Source of the DNA: Bowmanella sp. JS7-9
GTDB lineage: Bacteria > Pseudomonadota > Gammaproteobacteria > Enterobacterales > Alteromonadaceae
DNA length: 64,000 nucleotides
NCBI RefSeq assembly: GCF_004329715.1
Contig: NZ_JXSY01000003.1
Location: 1 to 64,000, forward strand
Direction of reading: 5' to 3'
Of the stretch, positions 8,027 through 16,459 are shown piece by piece (position 1 is the stretch's first letter; every line of letters begins with the position of its first letter). Both the position numbers and the translations under genes were made by a program. A model generated the notes under the pieces. That model saw nothing but the letters and a program-made list of their open reading frames with translations, did no database searches and was not told the DNA's origin.

Positions 8027-10390
8027 ATGCGCGCCACTCTTTTCACCGTCAGCCTGTTGGCTCAATCCATTGCGATGGCTTCTACGCCCGATATCGCCAC
8101 ATTCACTAAAGACTTACAGCCAATAAGCGGTTTTGCCTCACTGTATTACAGCCAAAGCAATGGCAAGGTGTATTTGCAGATCCCGGAATTAGACCATCCT
8201 ATGCTGTTCCAGAGCAGTCTGCCGCGTGGCGTCGGCTCTAACGATATCGGCTTGGATCGCGGGCAATTGGGTGACACCCGTCTGGTGCAGTTTGAACGGT
8301 TCGGCGCCAACGTCTTGCTCAAACAATTGAATACCCAATATCGCGCCGACAGCGATAATCCTGCCGAACAAAATAGCATTGCTGAAGCCTTTGCCAGTTC
8401 GGTACTGGCAGGTTTACCCATCGTAGCCGAGCAGGATGGTAAATTGCTGGTGGATTACACCGACTTTTTGCTGTCAGATATCCATGGGATTGCCAAACGT
8501 TTGAATGCCAGTGGACAAGGAAGCTTTAGCCTGGATAAGTCCCGCAGTGGGGTGTTTTTGCCACGGACCAAAGCCTTTGTGGACAACACAGAGTTGGAAG
8601 CGCTGGTGACATTTAAAGGGCAGGGGAAAGGCGACTACATTCAGCAGGTAACGCCCGATGCGGATGCACTGACTGTACACCTGCACCATAGCTTTATTCG
8701 CTTACCGGACGATGGTTATCAGCCTCGGGCATTTCATCCTTATTCAGGGTACTGGAAAATCAGTTGGCAGGACTATGCCACGGCGATTGACCAACCCATC
8801 CAGCAACGAGTTATTCCCCGACATCGACTATATAAGCAGGATCCCGGTGCACAGCGCTCTAAACCGGTAGAGCCGATTGTTTACTATCTGGATCCCGGTA
8901 TTCCTGAACCCGTTATGTCCGCCCTGCAAGAGGGGGCATCCTGGTGGGATCAGGCTTTCAGTGCTGCCGGTTACGATGGCGCCTTTGAAGTGCGGGTATT
9001 ACCGGAAGGCGCCGATCCCATGGACGTGCGCTATAACGTGATTCAATGGGTGCATCGTGCAACCCGTGGCTGGAGTTATGGCAGTTCGGTGATCGATCCG
9101 CGCACGGGTGAAATCATTAAGGGCCACGTAACGCTTGGCTCTTTGCGGGTACGGCAGGATTATCTCATTGCCTTGGGACTGACCAGTCCGTTTGACTCGC
9201 CACAGGCCAGTACCGAGGCTCAGCAGGCAATGGCGCTTGCACGAATTCGTCAGCTTGCTGCCCATGAAGTCGGCCATACGTTGGGGATTGCCCACAATTT
9301 CGCCGCCAGTCAGAACGACCGTGCCTCTGTGATGGATTATCCCCATCCGAAAATCACCCTTAAAAACGGCGACATTGATCTTAGTGATGCCTATGCCGTC
9401 GGTATCGGCGAGTGGGATAAATACGTGATTAGCTATGGTTATCAGGATTACGCCGCGCCTGAAAAAGAAGGGGAAAACTTACTCGCGCTGGTCAAACAAA
9501 CACAGCAGCAGGGTATGTTGTATATGTCGGATCCCGACGCCCGCGGTATGGCCGCTGCGAATGCTGACGGTCATTTGTGGGACAACGGCAGTGATGCGGT
9601 AACGGAATTTGAGCATCTGTTGGCGGTGCGACGTCTTGCGCTGCAAAAACTGAGCTTGGATACCTTGCCGCAAGGTACGTCAGTGTCTGAGCTGGAACAG
9701 GCGCTGGTGCCGATTTATTTATTACACCGTTACCAGTTGGACGCGGTGGCACGCCAAATTGGCGGTATTCACTATCAGTACAGTGTCAAAGGTGATGCCA
9801 CCGAGCCCGCTGTTCGCCCGGTGGAGGCTGCGCAGCAACGCCGCGCATTTGAGGCATTGTTACAAACATTAGATCCGACGTTATTACGCTTGCCAGCGCA
9901 TCTGAATGGGTTGTTACTACCTAAAGCCTACGGTGAGAGTCGCAATCGCGAGAGTTTTGCCGCGCGCACCGGTGTGGCATTTGACCCGCTGGCGATGGCA
10001 GAAAGTACTGCGGCCTATACGCTGGACTGGTTGTTAACGCCGGCGCGACTAAACCGCGTCGCGCTGCAACATAGTGGCGACTGGTCAACACAACAGTTGC
10101 TCGAAAGCTTGATCACCCGTTATGTGCTGGTGGTCGCCAATGATGACATTGCACAGCGTATTCAGTTAGTGGTGCTGGATAAATTGCTGCAAACGGCGCG
10201 TAACAGCGAGGTAAATCCGGAAATCCAGGCGGCTATCGTGGCATCGTTGACTAACATCGCGCCTAAGCTTAGCTTCAGACGTGATAGCAATGGCCGTCTG
10301 ATGGCAAGTTGGCTGGCGCAATTTGCCGCTGGTGGCGAATGGGCGAGTCAGTTAAAAACCAAACCATTGCCGCCGGGGTCACCGATTTAA
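8027..10390 (+). CDS. Exported zinc metalloprotease, EcxA-type (HExxHxxGxxH)
   Basis: 787 residues with an N-terminal signal peptide (TLFTVSLLAQSIAMAS). Residues 413-423 read HEVGHTLGIAH, the extended HExxHxxGxxH zinc motif of metzincin-like proteases, and SVMDYPHP about a dozen residues later supplies the Met-turn. The N-terminal 200 residues match the DUF5117-like portion found in this family and the catalytic core the EcxA zinc-binding domain. The ATG at 8027 is preceded by AGGGGA. The stop codon overlaps the dld start by one base (TAATG at 10388-10392), which implies translational coupling. The protein substrate is unknown. Confidence 0.86.
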   Translation: MRATLFTVSLLAQSIAMASTPDIATFTKDLQPISGFASLYYSQSNGKVYLQIPELDHPMLFQSSLPRGVGSNDIGLDRGQLGDTRLVQFERFGANVLLKQLNTQYRADSDNPAEQNSIAEAFASSVLAGLPIVAEQDGKLLVDYTDFLLSDIHGIAKRLNASGQGSFSLDKSRSGVFLPRTKAFVDNTELEALVTFKGQGKGDYIQQVTPDADALTVHLHHSFIRLPDDGYQPRAFHPYSGYWKISWQDYATAIDQPIQQRVIPRHRLYKQDPGAQRSKPVEPIVYYLDPGIPEPVMSALQEGASWWDQAFSAAGYDGAFEVRVLPEGADPMDVRYNVIQWVHRATRGWSYGSSVIDPRTGEIIKGHVTLGSLRVRQDYLIALGLTSPFDSPQASTEAQQAMALARIRQLAAHEVGHTLGIAHNFAASQNDRASVMDYPHPKITLKNGDIDLSDAYAVGIGEWDKYVISYGYQDYAAPEKEGENLLALVKQTQQQGMLYMSDPDARGMAAANADGHLWDNGSDAVTEFEHLLAVRRLALQKLSLDTLPQGTSVSELEQALVPIYLLHRYQLDAVARQIGGIHYQYSVKGDATEPAVRPVEAAQQRRAFEALLQTLDPTLLRLPAHLNGLLLPKAYGESRNRESFAARTGVAFDPLAMAESTAAYTLDWLLTPARLNRVALQHSGDWSTQQLLESLITRYVLVVANDDIAQRIQLVVLDKLLQTARNSEVNPEIQAAIVASLTNIAPKLSFRRDSNGRLMASWLAQFAAGGEWASQLKTKPLPPGSPI

Positions 10391-12078
10391 TGAGCCAATT
10401 ATTGCTTGAATTACAGCAAGCCGCGGGTACCACGCAGGTGTTAAGCGGTGAGCGCCGCACCCGTTATTATCGTCGCGGTTACCGCTCTGGAGAGGGCCAT
10501 GCCGACGCAGTGGTACTACCGACCTCGTTAAAGGCATATTGGCGCGTATTACAGGTGTGTGTCGCGCACCAGGCTGTGATTATTATGCAGGCCGCCAATA
10601 CCGGTCTGACCGAAGGTTCGACACCCAGTGGCAATGATTATCAGCGCCCGGTGGTGATTATTAACACCAATAAATTGGGCGGTTTGCATTTGTCGCCGGA
10701 TAAACAAACGGTCATCGCGTTGGCAGGCAGCAGTTTGCATCAACTGGAAAAAGCGCTGGCTCCTTACGATCGCGAGCCACATTCGGTGATCGGCTCCAGT
10801 TGTCTTGGCGCCTCGGTGATTGGCGGGATAGCCAATAACTCCGGCGGTGCGCTAATTCAGCGTGGTCCGGCGTTCACCCATTATGCGCTGTATGCACAAA
10901 TTGACGCGGACGGTGAATTAAAGCTGGTTAACCATCTGGGCATTCCTTTAGCCGGTGATCCTGACGCCCAGTTGGGCGCATTACAGCAGGGTAAACTGGA
11001 TTGGCAGGCGTTAGTGCATGAGCCGGACAAAATGGCGTCGGATCGGGAGTATTGTCAGCGTCTGCGCGACACAGAGTCAGATACCCCGGCTCGTTTTAAC
11101 GCCGATCCCCGTCGCTTATATGAGGCCAGTGGGTGTGCAGGTAAACTGGCGGTGTTCGCAGTGCGGTTGGATACCTTTGCAAAGCCCGCCAAACAACAGG
11201 CTTTTTATCTGGGCTGCAATGATCCCGCAGTGTTTACCCGTCTGCGCCAGGCGGTGTTAACCCAATTTAATACCCTGCCAGTGTACGGCGAATATATTCA
11301 TCGGGATGCGTTTAATCTGGCACGGCGCTACGGCAAAGACACCTTTGTGGCGATTGAGCGCCTGGGCACCGACAGTATGCCAGCTTTGTTTGCGCAAAAA
11401 GGTAAGTTTACCGGTTGGTTCAATCAGCTTGGCCTGACCAATTTGCCGGACAAACTCATGCAGTGGGGCAGTTGTGTATTACCAGAGCATTTACCGGCAC
11501 GGTTGCTCAGTATGGCCAGCGAATTCGAACATCATCTGATCATAAAAATGGCGGATGAAGGTATCTCCGAATTTGCCGCGTTTGCGACGGATTTCTTTGC
11601 GCGCGAAGCGGGTAAATGCCTGACCCTCAATGCCAATGAGACCAGCAAAGCCTTATTGCATCGTTTTGCCGTGGCTGGCGCCGCCATTCGTTATCAGCAA
11701 ATGCATAGCCATGAATGTGAAGACGTGCTGGCGCTGGATATTGCCCTGCCGCGAAACTGCCACCACTGGTTTGAGCAATTGCCGCCACAACTGACCGACA
11801 AACTTATCCAACCCCTGTATTACGGGCATTTTTTCTGTCATGTATTCCATCAGGATTATCTGGTGAAAAAGGGCGAAGACGTAGAGGCAATAAAACAGGC
11901 ATTGCTGGCGTTGCTTGAAGAACGAGGTGCCCGTTACCCCGCAGAACATAACTTTGGGCACTTGTACCCGGCCAGCGAGGAGGTAAAAGCGTTTTACCAG
12001 ACGCTGGATCCAACCAACAGCTTTAATCCCGGCATAGGCAAAGCCACCCGGCAGCGTCATTGGGGTAAGTGCTGCTAG
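10390..12078 (+). CDS. dld: Quinone-dependent D-lactate dehydrogenase
   Basis: 562 residues. This FAD enzyme oxidises D-lactate to pyruvate and passes electrons to the quinone pool at the inner face of the membrane. The FAD-binding signature is clear: [49 protein letters not shown]. The C-terminal half carries the D-lactate dehydrogenase membrane-binding segment, including [17 protein letters not shown] and HNFGHLYPA. The frame is open from 10309, but the ATG at 10390 gives the natural N-terminus and sits on the stop codon of the metalloprotease gene. Length matches E. coli Dld (571). Confidence 0.95.
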   Translation: MSQLLLELQQAAGTTQVLSGERRTRYYRRGYRSGEGHADAVVLPTSLKAYWRVLQVCVAHQAVIIMQAANTGLTEGSTPSGNDYQRPVVIINTNKLGGLHLSPDKQTVIALAGSSLHQLEKALAPYDREPHSVIGSSCLGASVIGGIANNSGGALIQRGPAFTHYALYAQIDADGELKLVNHLGIPLAGDPDAQLGALQQGKLDWQALVHEPDKMASDREYCQRLRDTESDTPARFNADPRRLYEASGCAGKLAVFAVRLDTFAKPAKQQAFYLGCNDPAVFTRLRQAVLTQFNTLPVYGEYIHRDAFNLARRYGKDTFVAIERLGTDSMPALFAQKGKFTGWFNQLGLTNLPDKLMQWGSCVLPEHLPARLLSMASEFEHHLIIKMADEGISEFAAFATDFFAREAGKCLTLNANETSKALLHRFAVAGAAIRYQQMHSHECEDVLALDIALPRNCHHWFEQLPPQLTDKLIQPLYYGHFFCHVFHQDYLVKKGEDVEAIKQALLALLEERGARYPAEHNFGHLYPASEEVKAFYQTLDPTNSFNPGIGKATRQRHWGKCC

Positions 12079-12083
12079 CTTGA

Positions 12084-12121
12084 ACAGCGGCGCGGGATTA
12101 TGTATTATCCGCGCCCGCTGT
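12084..12121 (+). other. Imperfect hairpin downstream of dld
   Basis: CAGCGG and CGCGG-AT on the left pair with matching bases on the right (ATCCGCG and CCGCTG), with single-G bulges, around 12084-12121. No clear T-tract follows, so termination is unproven. It separates dld from trhO and may act as a transcript end or an RNA-stability stem. Confidence 0.4.
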
Positions 12122-12196
12122 AGGGGTATCCCCGCAGTCCACAATCTTATTTTGAATGCCGCGGATTTGCGATCCGCCTTTGCAGGAGAACCCCCA

Positions 12197-13192
12197 ATGT
12201 CAAAGTACGTTGTTTGTGCTTTATATAAATTCGTCACCTTAGAAGACTTCGAAGCTATTCGTCAGCCACTGCTGGATACCATGGAACAACATGGCATCAA
12301 AGGCACTTTATTGCTTGCGTTAGAAGGTATCAATGGCACCGTATCCGGCACCCGGGAAGGCATCGATGCGCTATTGGCCTGGCTAAACGCCGACGCGCGC
12401 ATGAATCCGATTTCCTATAAAATTTCTTTCGATGAAACTCAGCCGTTTCATCGCACTAAGGTCAAGCTGAAAAAAGAGATCGTGACATTGGGTGTGGAAG
12501 GGATTGATCCACGTAAATCTGTGGGCACCTATGTGAAGCCCAAAGACTGGAATGCGTTGATCTCCGATCCAGATGTGGTGACTATCGATACGCGTAACGA
12601 TTATGAGATTGAAATCGGTACGTTTAAGCACGCCATCGACCCGAAAACCAAAACTTTCCGCGAATTCCCTGAATACGTTGCGAAAAACATGGATCCGGCG
12701 AAACACAAGAAAGTCGCCATGTTCTGTACTGGTGGTATTCGCTGCGAAAAATCGACTGCCTACATGAAAGAGCTGGGTTTTGAAGAGGTATACCACTTAG
12801 AAGGCGGCATTCTGCAATATCTGGAAGACGTGCCAAAAGAAGAAAGCCTGTGGGAAGGCGACTGTTTCGTGTTCGATAACCGCGTGGCAGTAAACCACGA
12901 TTTAGAGCGCAGCCACTTCGATCAGTGCTACGCCTGCCGTTTGCCGATTACAGAGGAAGACAAATTGTCGCCACTGTTTGAAAGTGGTGTCAGCTGCCCG
13001 AAATGCCATGGCACCCACTCCGACGAGCAAATTGCCCGTTTCCGTGAGCGTGAAAAGCAGGTGCAACTGGCCAAAGAGCGCAACGAAGAGCACGTTGGCA
13101 CTGAAGCACGTAAAACCATGAAATTGCGCCGCCAGCAAAAAGCTGCGGATCGCCGTGCACGCCGTGCCGCCATGGGTAAAACCAATATCTAG
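12197..13192 (+). CDS. trhO: tRNA uridine(34) hydroxylase TrhO (rhodanese family)
   Basis: 331 residues. TrhO (YceA) makes 5-hydroxyuridine at the wobble base of certain tRNAs using O2. The N-terminal acylphosphatase-like part is followed by a rhodanese domain with the active-site loop [10 protein letters not shown] at 177-186 (Cys177). A C-terminal segment carries paired Cys (CYACRLPI and CPKCHGTH) suggesting a metal site, then a very basic tail. The frame is open from 12080 but GCAGGAGAA at 12182-12190 fixes the ATG at 12197, and the protein then begins [13 protein letters not shown] as in relatives. A strong terminator follows. Confidence 0.94.
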   Translation: MSKYVVCALYKFVTLEDFEAIRQPLLDTMEQHGIKGTLLLALEGINGTVSGTREGIDALLAWLNADARMNPISYKISFDETQPFHRTKVKLKKEIVTLGVEGIDPRKSVGTYVKPKDWNALISDPDVVTIDTRNDYEIEIGTFKHAIDPKTKTFREFPEYVAKNMDPAKHKKVAMFCTGGIRCEKSTAYMKELGFEEVYHLEGGILQYLEDVPKEESLWEGDCFVFDNRVAVNHDLERSHFDQCYACRLPITEEDKLSPLFESGVSCPKCHGTHSDEQIARFREREKQVQLAKERNEEHVGTEARKTMKLRRQQKAADRRARRAAMGKTNI

Positions 13193-13205
13193 TTGATTTA
13201 ATTAA

Positions 13206-13240
13206 CGAAAAAACCGGCTTATTGGCCGGTTTTTTTATAT
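13206..13240 (+). terminator. Rho-independent terminator after trhO
   Basis: AACCGGC pairs with GCCGGTT across a short TTATTG loop, with an A-run before and seven T after. It is a textbook terminator directly behind the trhO stop codon. Confidence 0.9.
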
Positions 13241-13335
13241 GTGCTGGCGAAATTTAAAGCGGTTAGACCTGTGGTAGATAGACGGCGCGTTGTTTTAAGG
13301 ATAACGTGTCGCAAACCTTGTGAAGGAGAGGAAGT

Positions 13336-13581
13336 ATGTCTGAGCAGGCATTGAGTAACGAAAATATTGAGCAAATCCGCCAAGAGTTTGATTTCTTTGA
13401 TAAAGATGGCAATGGCCAGATTGATTTGGTGGAATTTATCGAATTACTGACTGTGCTGGCACCCAAAACCAAAGCCAGCGCAGTAGAAGAAGCTTTTCGC
13501 GATTTAGATGAAAATGGCGATGGCTATATCGACTTCGAAGAATTCCTGGTGTGGTGGCAAACCTGCTGGTTCACCTTTTAA
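13336..13581 (+). CDS. Small EF-hand calcium-binding protein
   Basis: 81 residues containing two canonical 12-residue EF-hand loops: DKDGNGQIDLVE at 22-33 and DENGDGYIDFEE at 58-69. Each keeps the acidic residues at positions 1, 3, 5 and 12 needed to bind Ca2+ and each is flanked by helices, so this is one complete EF-hand pair. There is no signal peptide, which suggests a cytosolic protein. The end is aromatic (WWQTCWFTF). A strong GGAGAGG ribosome site precedes the ATG at 13336. It is flanked by terminators on both sides and so has its own transcript. Cellular role unknown. Confidence 0.92.
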   Translation: MSEQALSNENIEQIRQEFDFFDKDGNGQIDLVEFIELLTVLAPKTKASAVEEAFRDLDENGDGYIDFEEFLVWWQTCWFTF

Positions 13582-13599
13582 GTTGTCCAAAAACTCTGT

Positions 13600-13628
13600 A
13601 AACGGCGTGTGATACGCCGTTTTTTTTG
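13600..13628 (+). terminator. Rho-independent terminator after EF-hand gene
   Basis: AAACGGCGT at about 13600-13608 pairs with ACGCCGTTT ending near 13622, and the T-run continues to 13627. It is a strong terminator. Confidence 0.9.
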
Positions 13629-13656
13629 CCTGAAAATCATCGCTCAGCGATATAAT
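13626..13656 (+). promoter_or_regulatory. Possible sigma-70 promoter for the DMT exporter gene
   Basis: A perfect TATAAT lies at 13651-13656. The best -35 is weak (TTGCCT near 13626, 19-base spacer). The transcript would start about 13663, roughly ten bases before the ATG at 13674, so the leader would be very short. Confidence 0.45.
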
Positions 13657-13673
13657 TCAACCCTGGTTTGTTG

Positions 13674-14576
13674 ATGTCTGTCTCCGTGAATTACGAATTG
13701 TTTGCCCTTGCCGCTGCCACTTGCTGGGCCGTTGGCAGTTTGATGTCCGCTAAAGCCTCCACGCATCTTGGCGCATTTACTTTTACACGCTGGCGTATGC
13801 TCAGTGCCAGCGTGATGCTATGGACAATTGCATTGTTTAGCGGCGGTTGGCACAGCCTGGCAGTTGATTCGATTTGGGTATTATTGCTCTCTGGCGTCAT
13901 TGGCATTTTTATTGGTGATACCGCCTTGTTTGCCTCAATGAATCGTCTCGGTCCGCGCCGTGCCGGTGTGTTGTTTGCCACGCATAGTTTGTTCTCGGTG
14001 ATACTGGCGTATTTTGTGTTTGGAGAAATCCTGCTGGGCTGGACGCTTATTGGCTGTGGTTTGCTTATTGCCGGTGTCATGATCGCGATTTTATTTGGCA
14101 AGCGAAAAGCCGAGTTACACGATTGGGAATCTACGCCGGCAAACTGGAAAAGTGGTGTGGCACTTGGTTTGCTGTCGGCCTTATGTCAGGCGGTGGCGAC
14201 CCTGATGCTAAAGCCCGTTATGCAGGAGGGCGTTGACCCGGTTGCTGCGTCTGCCGTGCGTATGACCACGGCATTTGTATTACATCAGATTTTATTTGTT
14301 GTGGGTGTGCGGGCCGCAAAAGCCTATTTACCCATGAACCGCAGGGTGTTCTTGCTTACCGCCGGCAATGCGGCTTTGTCCATGGTATTGGGCATGACGT
14401 TGATTCTGCAGGCACTGCGCTATGGTGATGTGGGATTGGTGGCGATGCTGTCGTCTGTCAGTCCGGTGATTGTTTTACCCCTGCTATGGCTGGCATATAA
14501 ACGTGCGCCCGGCTTCGGAGCGTGGGCAGGTGCGGCCCTGACCGTTATCGGTACCACGCTTATCCTGATCCACTAA
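13674..14576 (+). CDS. EamA/DMT-superfamily inner-membrane transporter
   Basis: 300 residues with about ten hydrophobic segments in two homologous halves, the standard EamA (drug/metabolite transporter) architecture. WAVGSLMSAKA near the N-terminus and GDTALFASMNRLGPRRAGVL and LGMTLILQALRYGDVGLVAMLSSVSPVIVLPLLW in the halves are typical. It probably exports or takes up small metabolites, substrate unknown. The frame opens at TTG 13668, but ATG 13674 is the natural start. There is no clear ribosome site and the promoter seems to lie very close. It is convergent with ald. Confidence 0.87.
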   Translation: MSVSVNYELFALAAATCWAVGSLMSAKASTHLGAFTFTRWRMLSASVMLWTIALFSGGWHSLAVDSIWVLLLSGVIGIFIGDTALFASMNRLGPRRAGVLFATHSLFSVILAYFVFGEILLGWTLIGCGLLIAGVMIAILFGKRKAELHDWESTPANWKSGVALGLLSALCQAVATLMLKPVMQEGVDPVAASAVRMTTAFVLHQILFVVGVRAAKAYLPMNRRVFLLTAGNAALSMVLGMTLILQALRYGDVGLVAMLSSVSPVIVLPLLWLAYKRAPGFGAWAGAALTVIGTTLILIH

Positions 14577-14605
14577 CGAAAAAGGCGCCAAATGGCGCCT
14601 TTTAT
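14577..14605. terminator. Bidirectional terminator between DMT gene and ald
   Basis: AAAAGGCGCC and GGCGCCTTTT form a nearly perfect stem with a short loop around 14580-14602. A- and T-runs on both sides let it work for both convergent genes. Confidence 0.88.
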
Positions 14606-14619
14606 AGATATATCAGCAA

Positions 14620-15750
14620 TTATGCACCCAGTGCGGTGCGCGCATCGGTGTAGGTCAGACCCAGCTGTTTGCCCAGTGCGTCAACAACGGCTTTATAAGT
14701 GACTTTACCTTCATGCACGTTCAGACCATTTAACAGGTGAACGTCATCCAGCATAGCTTGTTTCGGACCTTTGTTGGCCAATGCCAAGCCAAATGGCAGG
14801 GTGGCGTTGTTCAGTGCCATGGTTGAGGTACGCGCCACACCACCTGGCATGTTAGCCACACAGTAATGCACCACGTTATCGATCACATAAACCGGATCCT
14901 GGTGTGTGGTAGCACGGGATGTTTCGAAACAGCCGCCCTGATCGATGGCCACATCGACCACCACAGAACCTTCTTTCATGTTACGGATATGTTCACGAGT
15001 CAGCAGTTTTGGTGCCGCCGCGCCTGGGATCAGTACTGCACCAACAACTAAGTCGGCACGCTCGGAATAGTGCTCGATAGCATCGACCGTTGAATAAACG
15101 GTTTTAACTGTGCCGCGGAAAATATCATCCAATTCACGTAAACGCGGAATGGAGCGGTCCAGAATAGTGACTTCTGCACCCAGACCTACAGCCATTTTGG
15201 CCGCATGGGTACCTACCACACCACCACCGACAACCAGCACTTTACCTGGCGCTACGCCCGGCACACCACCTAGCAGGGTACCAGAGCCCCCATGGGCTTT
15301 TTCTAAGTAGTGGGCACCGGCTTGAATCGACATGCGGCCTGCCACTTCACTCATCGGCGCTAACAAAGGTAAACCACCACGGGCATCGGTTACCGTTTCA
15401 TACGCGATACAGGTTGCGCCAGAGGCAATCAGTAATTCGGTCTGTTGTGGATCAGGGGCAAGGTGCAGGTAAGTGTAAAGGGTCTGGCCTTTACGCAGCA
15501 TTTTACATTCGTTTGGCTGTGGCTCTTTCACCTTCACGATCATGTCTGCTTCGGCGAAGATTTTCTCAGCGCTATCGACAATCTGCGCGCCGGCAGCGAT
15601 GTACTGTTCATCAGTAAAACCGATAGCCGCACCGCCATTGGTTTGCACCATCACCTGATGGCCGTGGGTCACATATTCTTTAACTGCCGCTGGCGTCAAA
15701 CCGATGCGGTACTCATGGTTTTTAATCTCTTTTGGTACACCGATTAACAT
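14620..15750 (-). CDS. ald: Alanine dehydrogenase
   Basis: 376 residues. The enzyme interconverts L-alanine and pyruvate plus ammonia with NAD. It begins [20 protein letters not shown], the family N-terminus; the Rossmann nucleotide-binding motif [14 protein letters not shown] is in the middle, and [21 protein letters not shown] and [18 protein letters not shown] follow. The frame is open to 15801, but the ATG at 15750 has GGGGAT eight bases upstream and matches homologs. The neighbouring divergent gene is lrp; in several bacteria an Lrp-type regulator controls ald, so that is a reasonable inference here. Confidence 0.96.
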   Translation of the reverse strand: MLIGVPKEIKNHEYRIGLTPAAVKEYVTHGHQVMVQTNGGAAIGFTDEQYIAAGAQIVDSAEKIFAEADMIVKVKEPQPNECKMLRKGQTLYTYLHLAPDPQQTELLIASGATCIAYETVTDARGGLPLLAPMSEVAGRMSIQAGAHYLEKAHGGSGTLLGGVPGVAPGKVLVVGGGVVGTHAAKMAVGLGAEVTILDRSIPRLRELDDIFRGTVKTVYSTVDAIEHYSERADLVVGAVLIPGAAAPKLLTREHIRNMKEGSVVVDVAIDQGGCFETSRATTHQDPVYVIDNVVHYCVANMPGGVARTSTMALNNATLPFGLALANKGPKQAMLDDVHLLNGLNVHEGKVTYKAVVDALGKQLGLTYTDARTALGA

Positions 15751-15883
15751 ATTTATCCCCTGATTTGGTTGGGTACAGAATAAAGCGCAGAGTATACGCA
15801 AGGTTTGACAGACATTAATTGTGTATTTATGAATTTGGCAGGATATAATCCTGTCTAAATGTTAATTGGTAGTTAAAAAGAAA
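15751..15883. promoter_or_regulatory. Divergent ald-lrp promoter region
   Basis: This AT-rich spacer holds TTGACA at 15805-15810 with TATGAA 17 bases later, and a perfect TATAAT at 15844-15849, both reading toward lrp. Lrp-family regulators commonly bind such AT-rich divergent regions; I did not identify a specific operator. Confidence 0.45.
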
Positions 15884-16372
15884 ATGTTAGTCAAAACGCC
15901 AAAACACCTGGATCGCATTGACCGCAATATTCTGAATGAATTACAGCAGGATGGCCGTTTATCCAACGTAGAGTTATCCAAGCGGGTGGGCTTAAGTCCT
16001 ACTCCTTGTCTGGAGCGGGTGCGTCGTCTGGAACAACAAGGCTATATCACAGGTTATCGGGCGATTTTGAATCCACAGTTATTAGGCGCCTCTATGCTGG
16101 TATTTGTGGAAATCACCCTCAGTCGCGAACCGGATATCTTTGATAAGTTTGCCAGAGCGGTCAGCTTGCTGGATGAAATACAGGAATGCCATCTGGTCTC
16201 TGGTAACTTTGATTTCCTGCTAAAAGCGCGGGTGGCCGATATGTCTACCTACCGCAAATTACTGGGTGACACCTTGCTTAAGTTGCCGGGGATCAGTGAA
16301 TCCCGCTCTTATGTAGTTATGGATGAATACAAACATCACGATAAAATTCGCATAAACCTGAAATCCAGCTGA
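15884..16372 (+). CDS. lrp: Leucine-responsive regulator Lrp
   Basis: 162 residues, nearly the length of E. coli Lrp (164). The N-terminal winged helix-turn-helix is almost identical (LDRIDRNILNELQQDGRLSN and VELSKRVGLSPTPCLERVRRL). The C-terminal RAM/AsnC ligand-sensing domain includes LVFVEITLSREPDIFDKF, IQECHLVSGNFDFLLKARV and YRKLLGDTLLKLPGISESRSYVVMDE. As a global regulator it senses leucine and controls amino-acid metabolism genes. I use the ATG at 15884; an in-frame TTG at 15866 would add six residues. It is divergent from ald, its likely target. Confidence 0.94.
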   Translation: MLVKTPKHLDRIDRNILNELQQDGRLSNVELSKRVGLSPTPCLERVRRLEQQGYITGYRAILNPQLLGASMLVFVEITLSREPDIFDKFARAVSLLDEIQECHLVSGNFDFLLKARVADMSTYRKLLGDTLLKLPGISESRSYVVMDEYKHHDKIRINLKSS

Positions 16373-16459
16373 ATCAGTGGTCGCGATGGGTAGGCATGGC
16401 GGGCACCAACTGGTATCTTATGCGGTCTTGAGATGTAAAAACTATAACGATAATTTTCT

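Noticed and set aside
10309-10389. N-terminal extension of dld
   Set aside because: It lies inside the metalloprotease gene in another frame; homology begins at the ATG at 10390.
12080-12196. N-terminal extension of trhO
   Set aside because: The open frame upstream has no family similarity and the ribosome site GCAGGAGAA fixes the start at 12197.
11653-12237. Long minus-strand frame opposite dld and trhO
   Set aside because: It mirrors conserved genes, and its translation has no recognisable domain or start signal.
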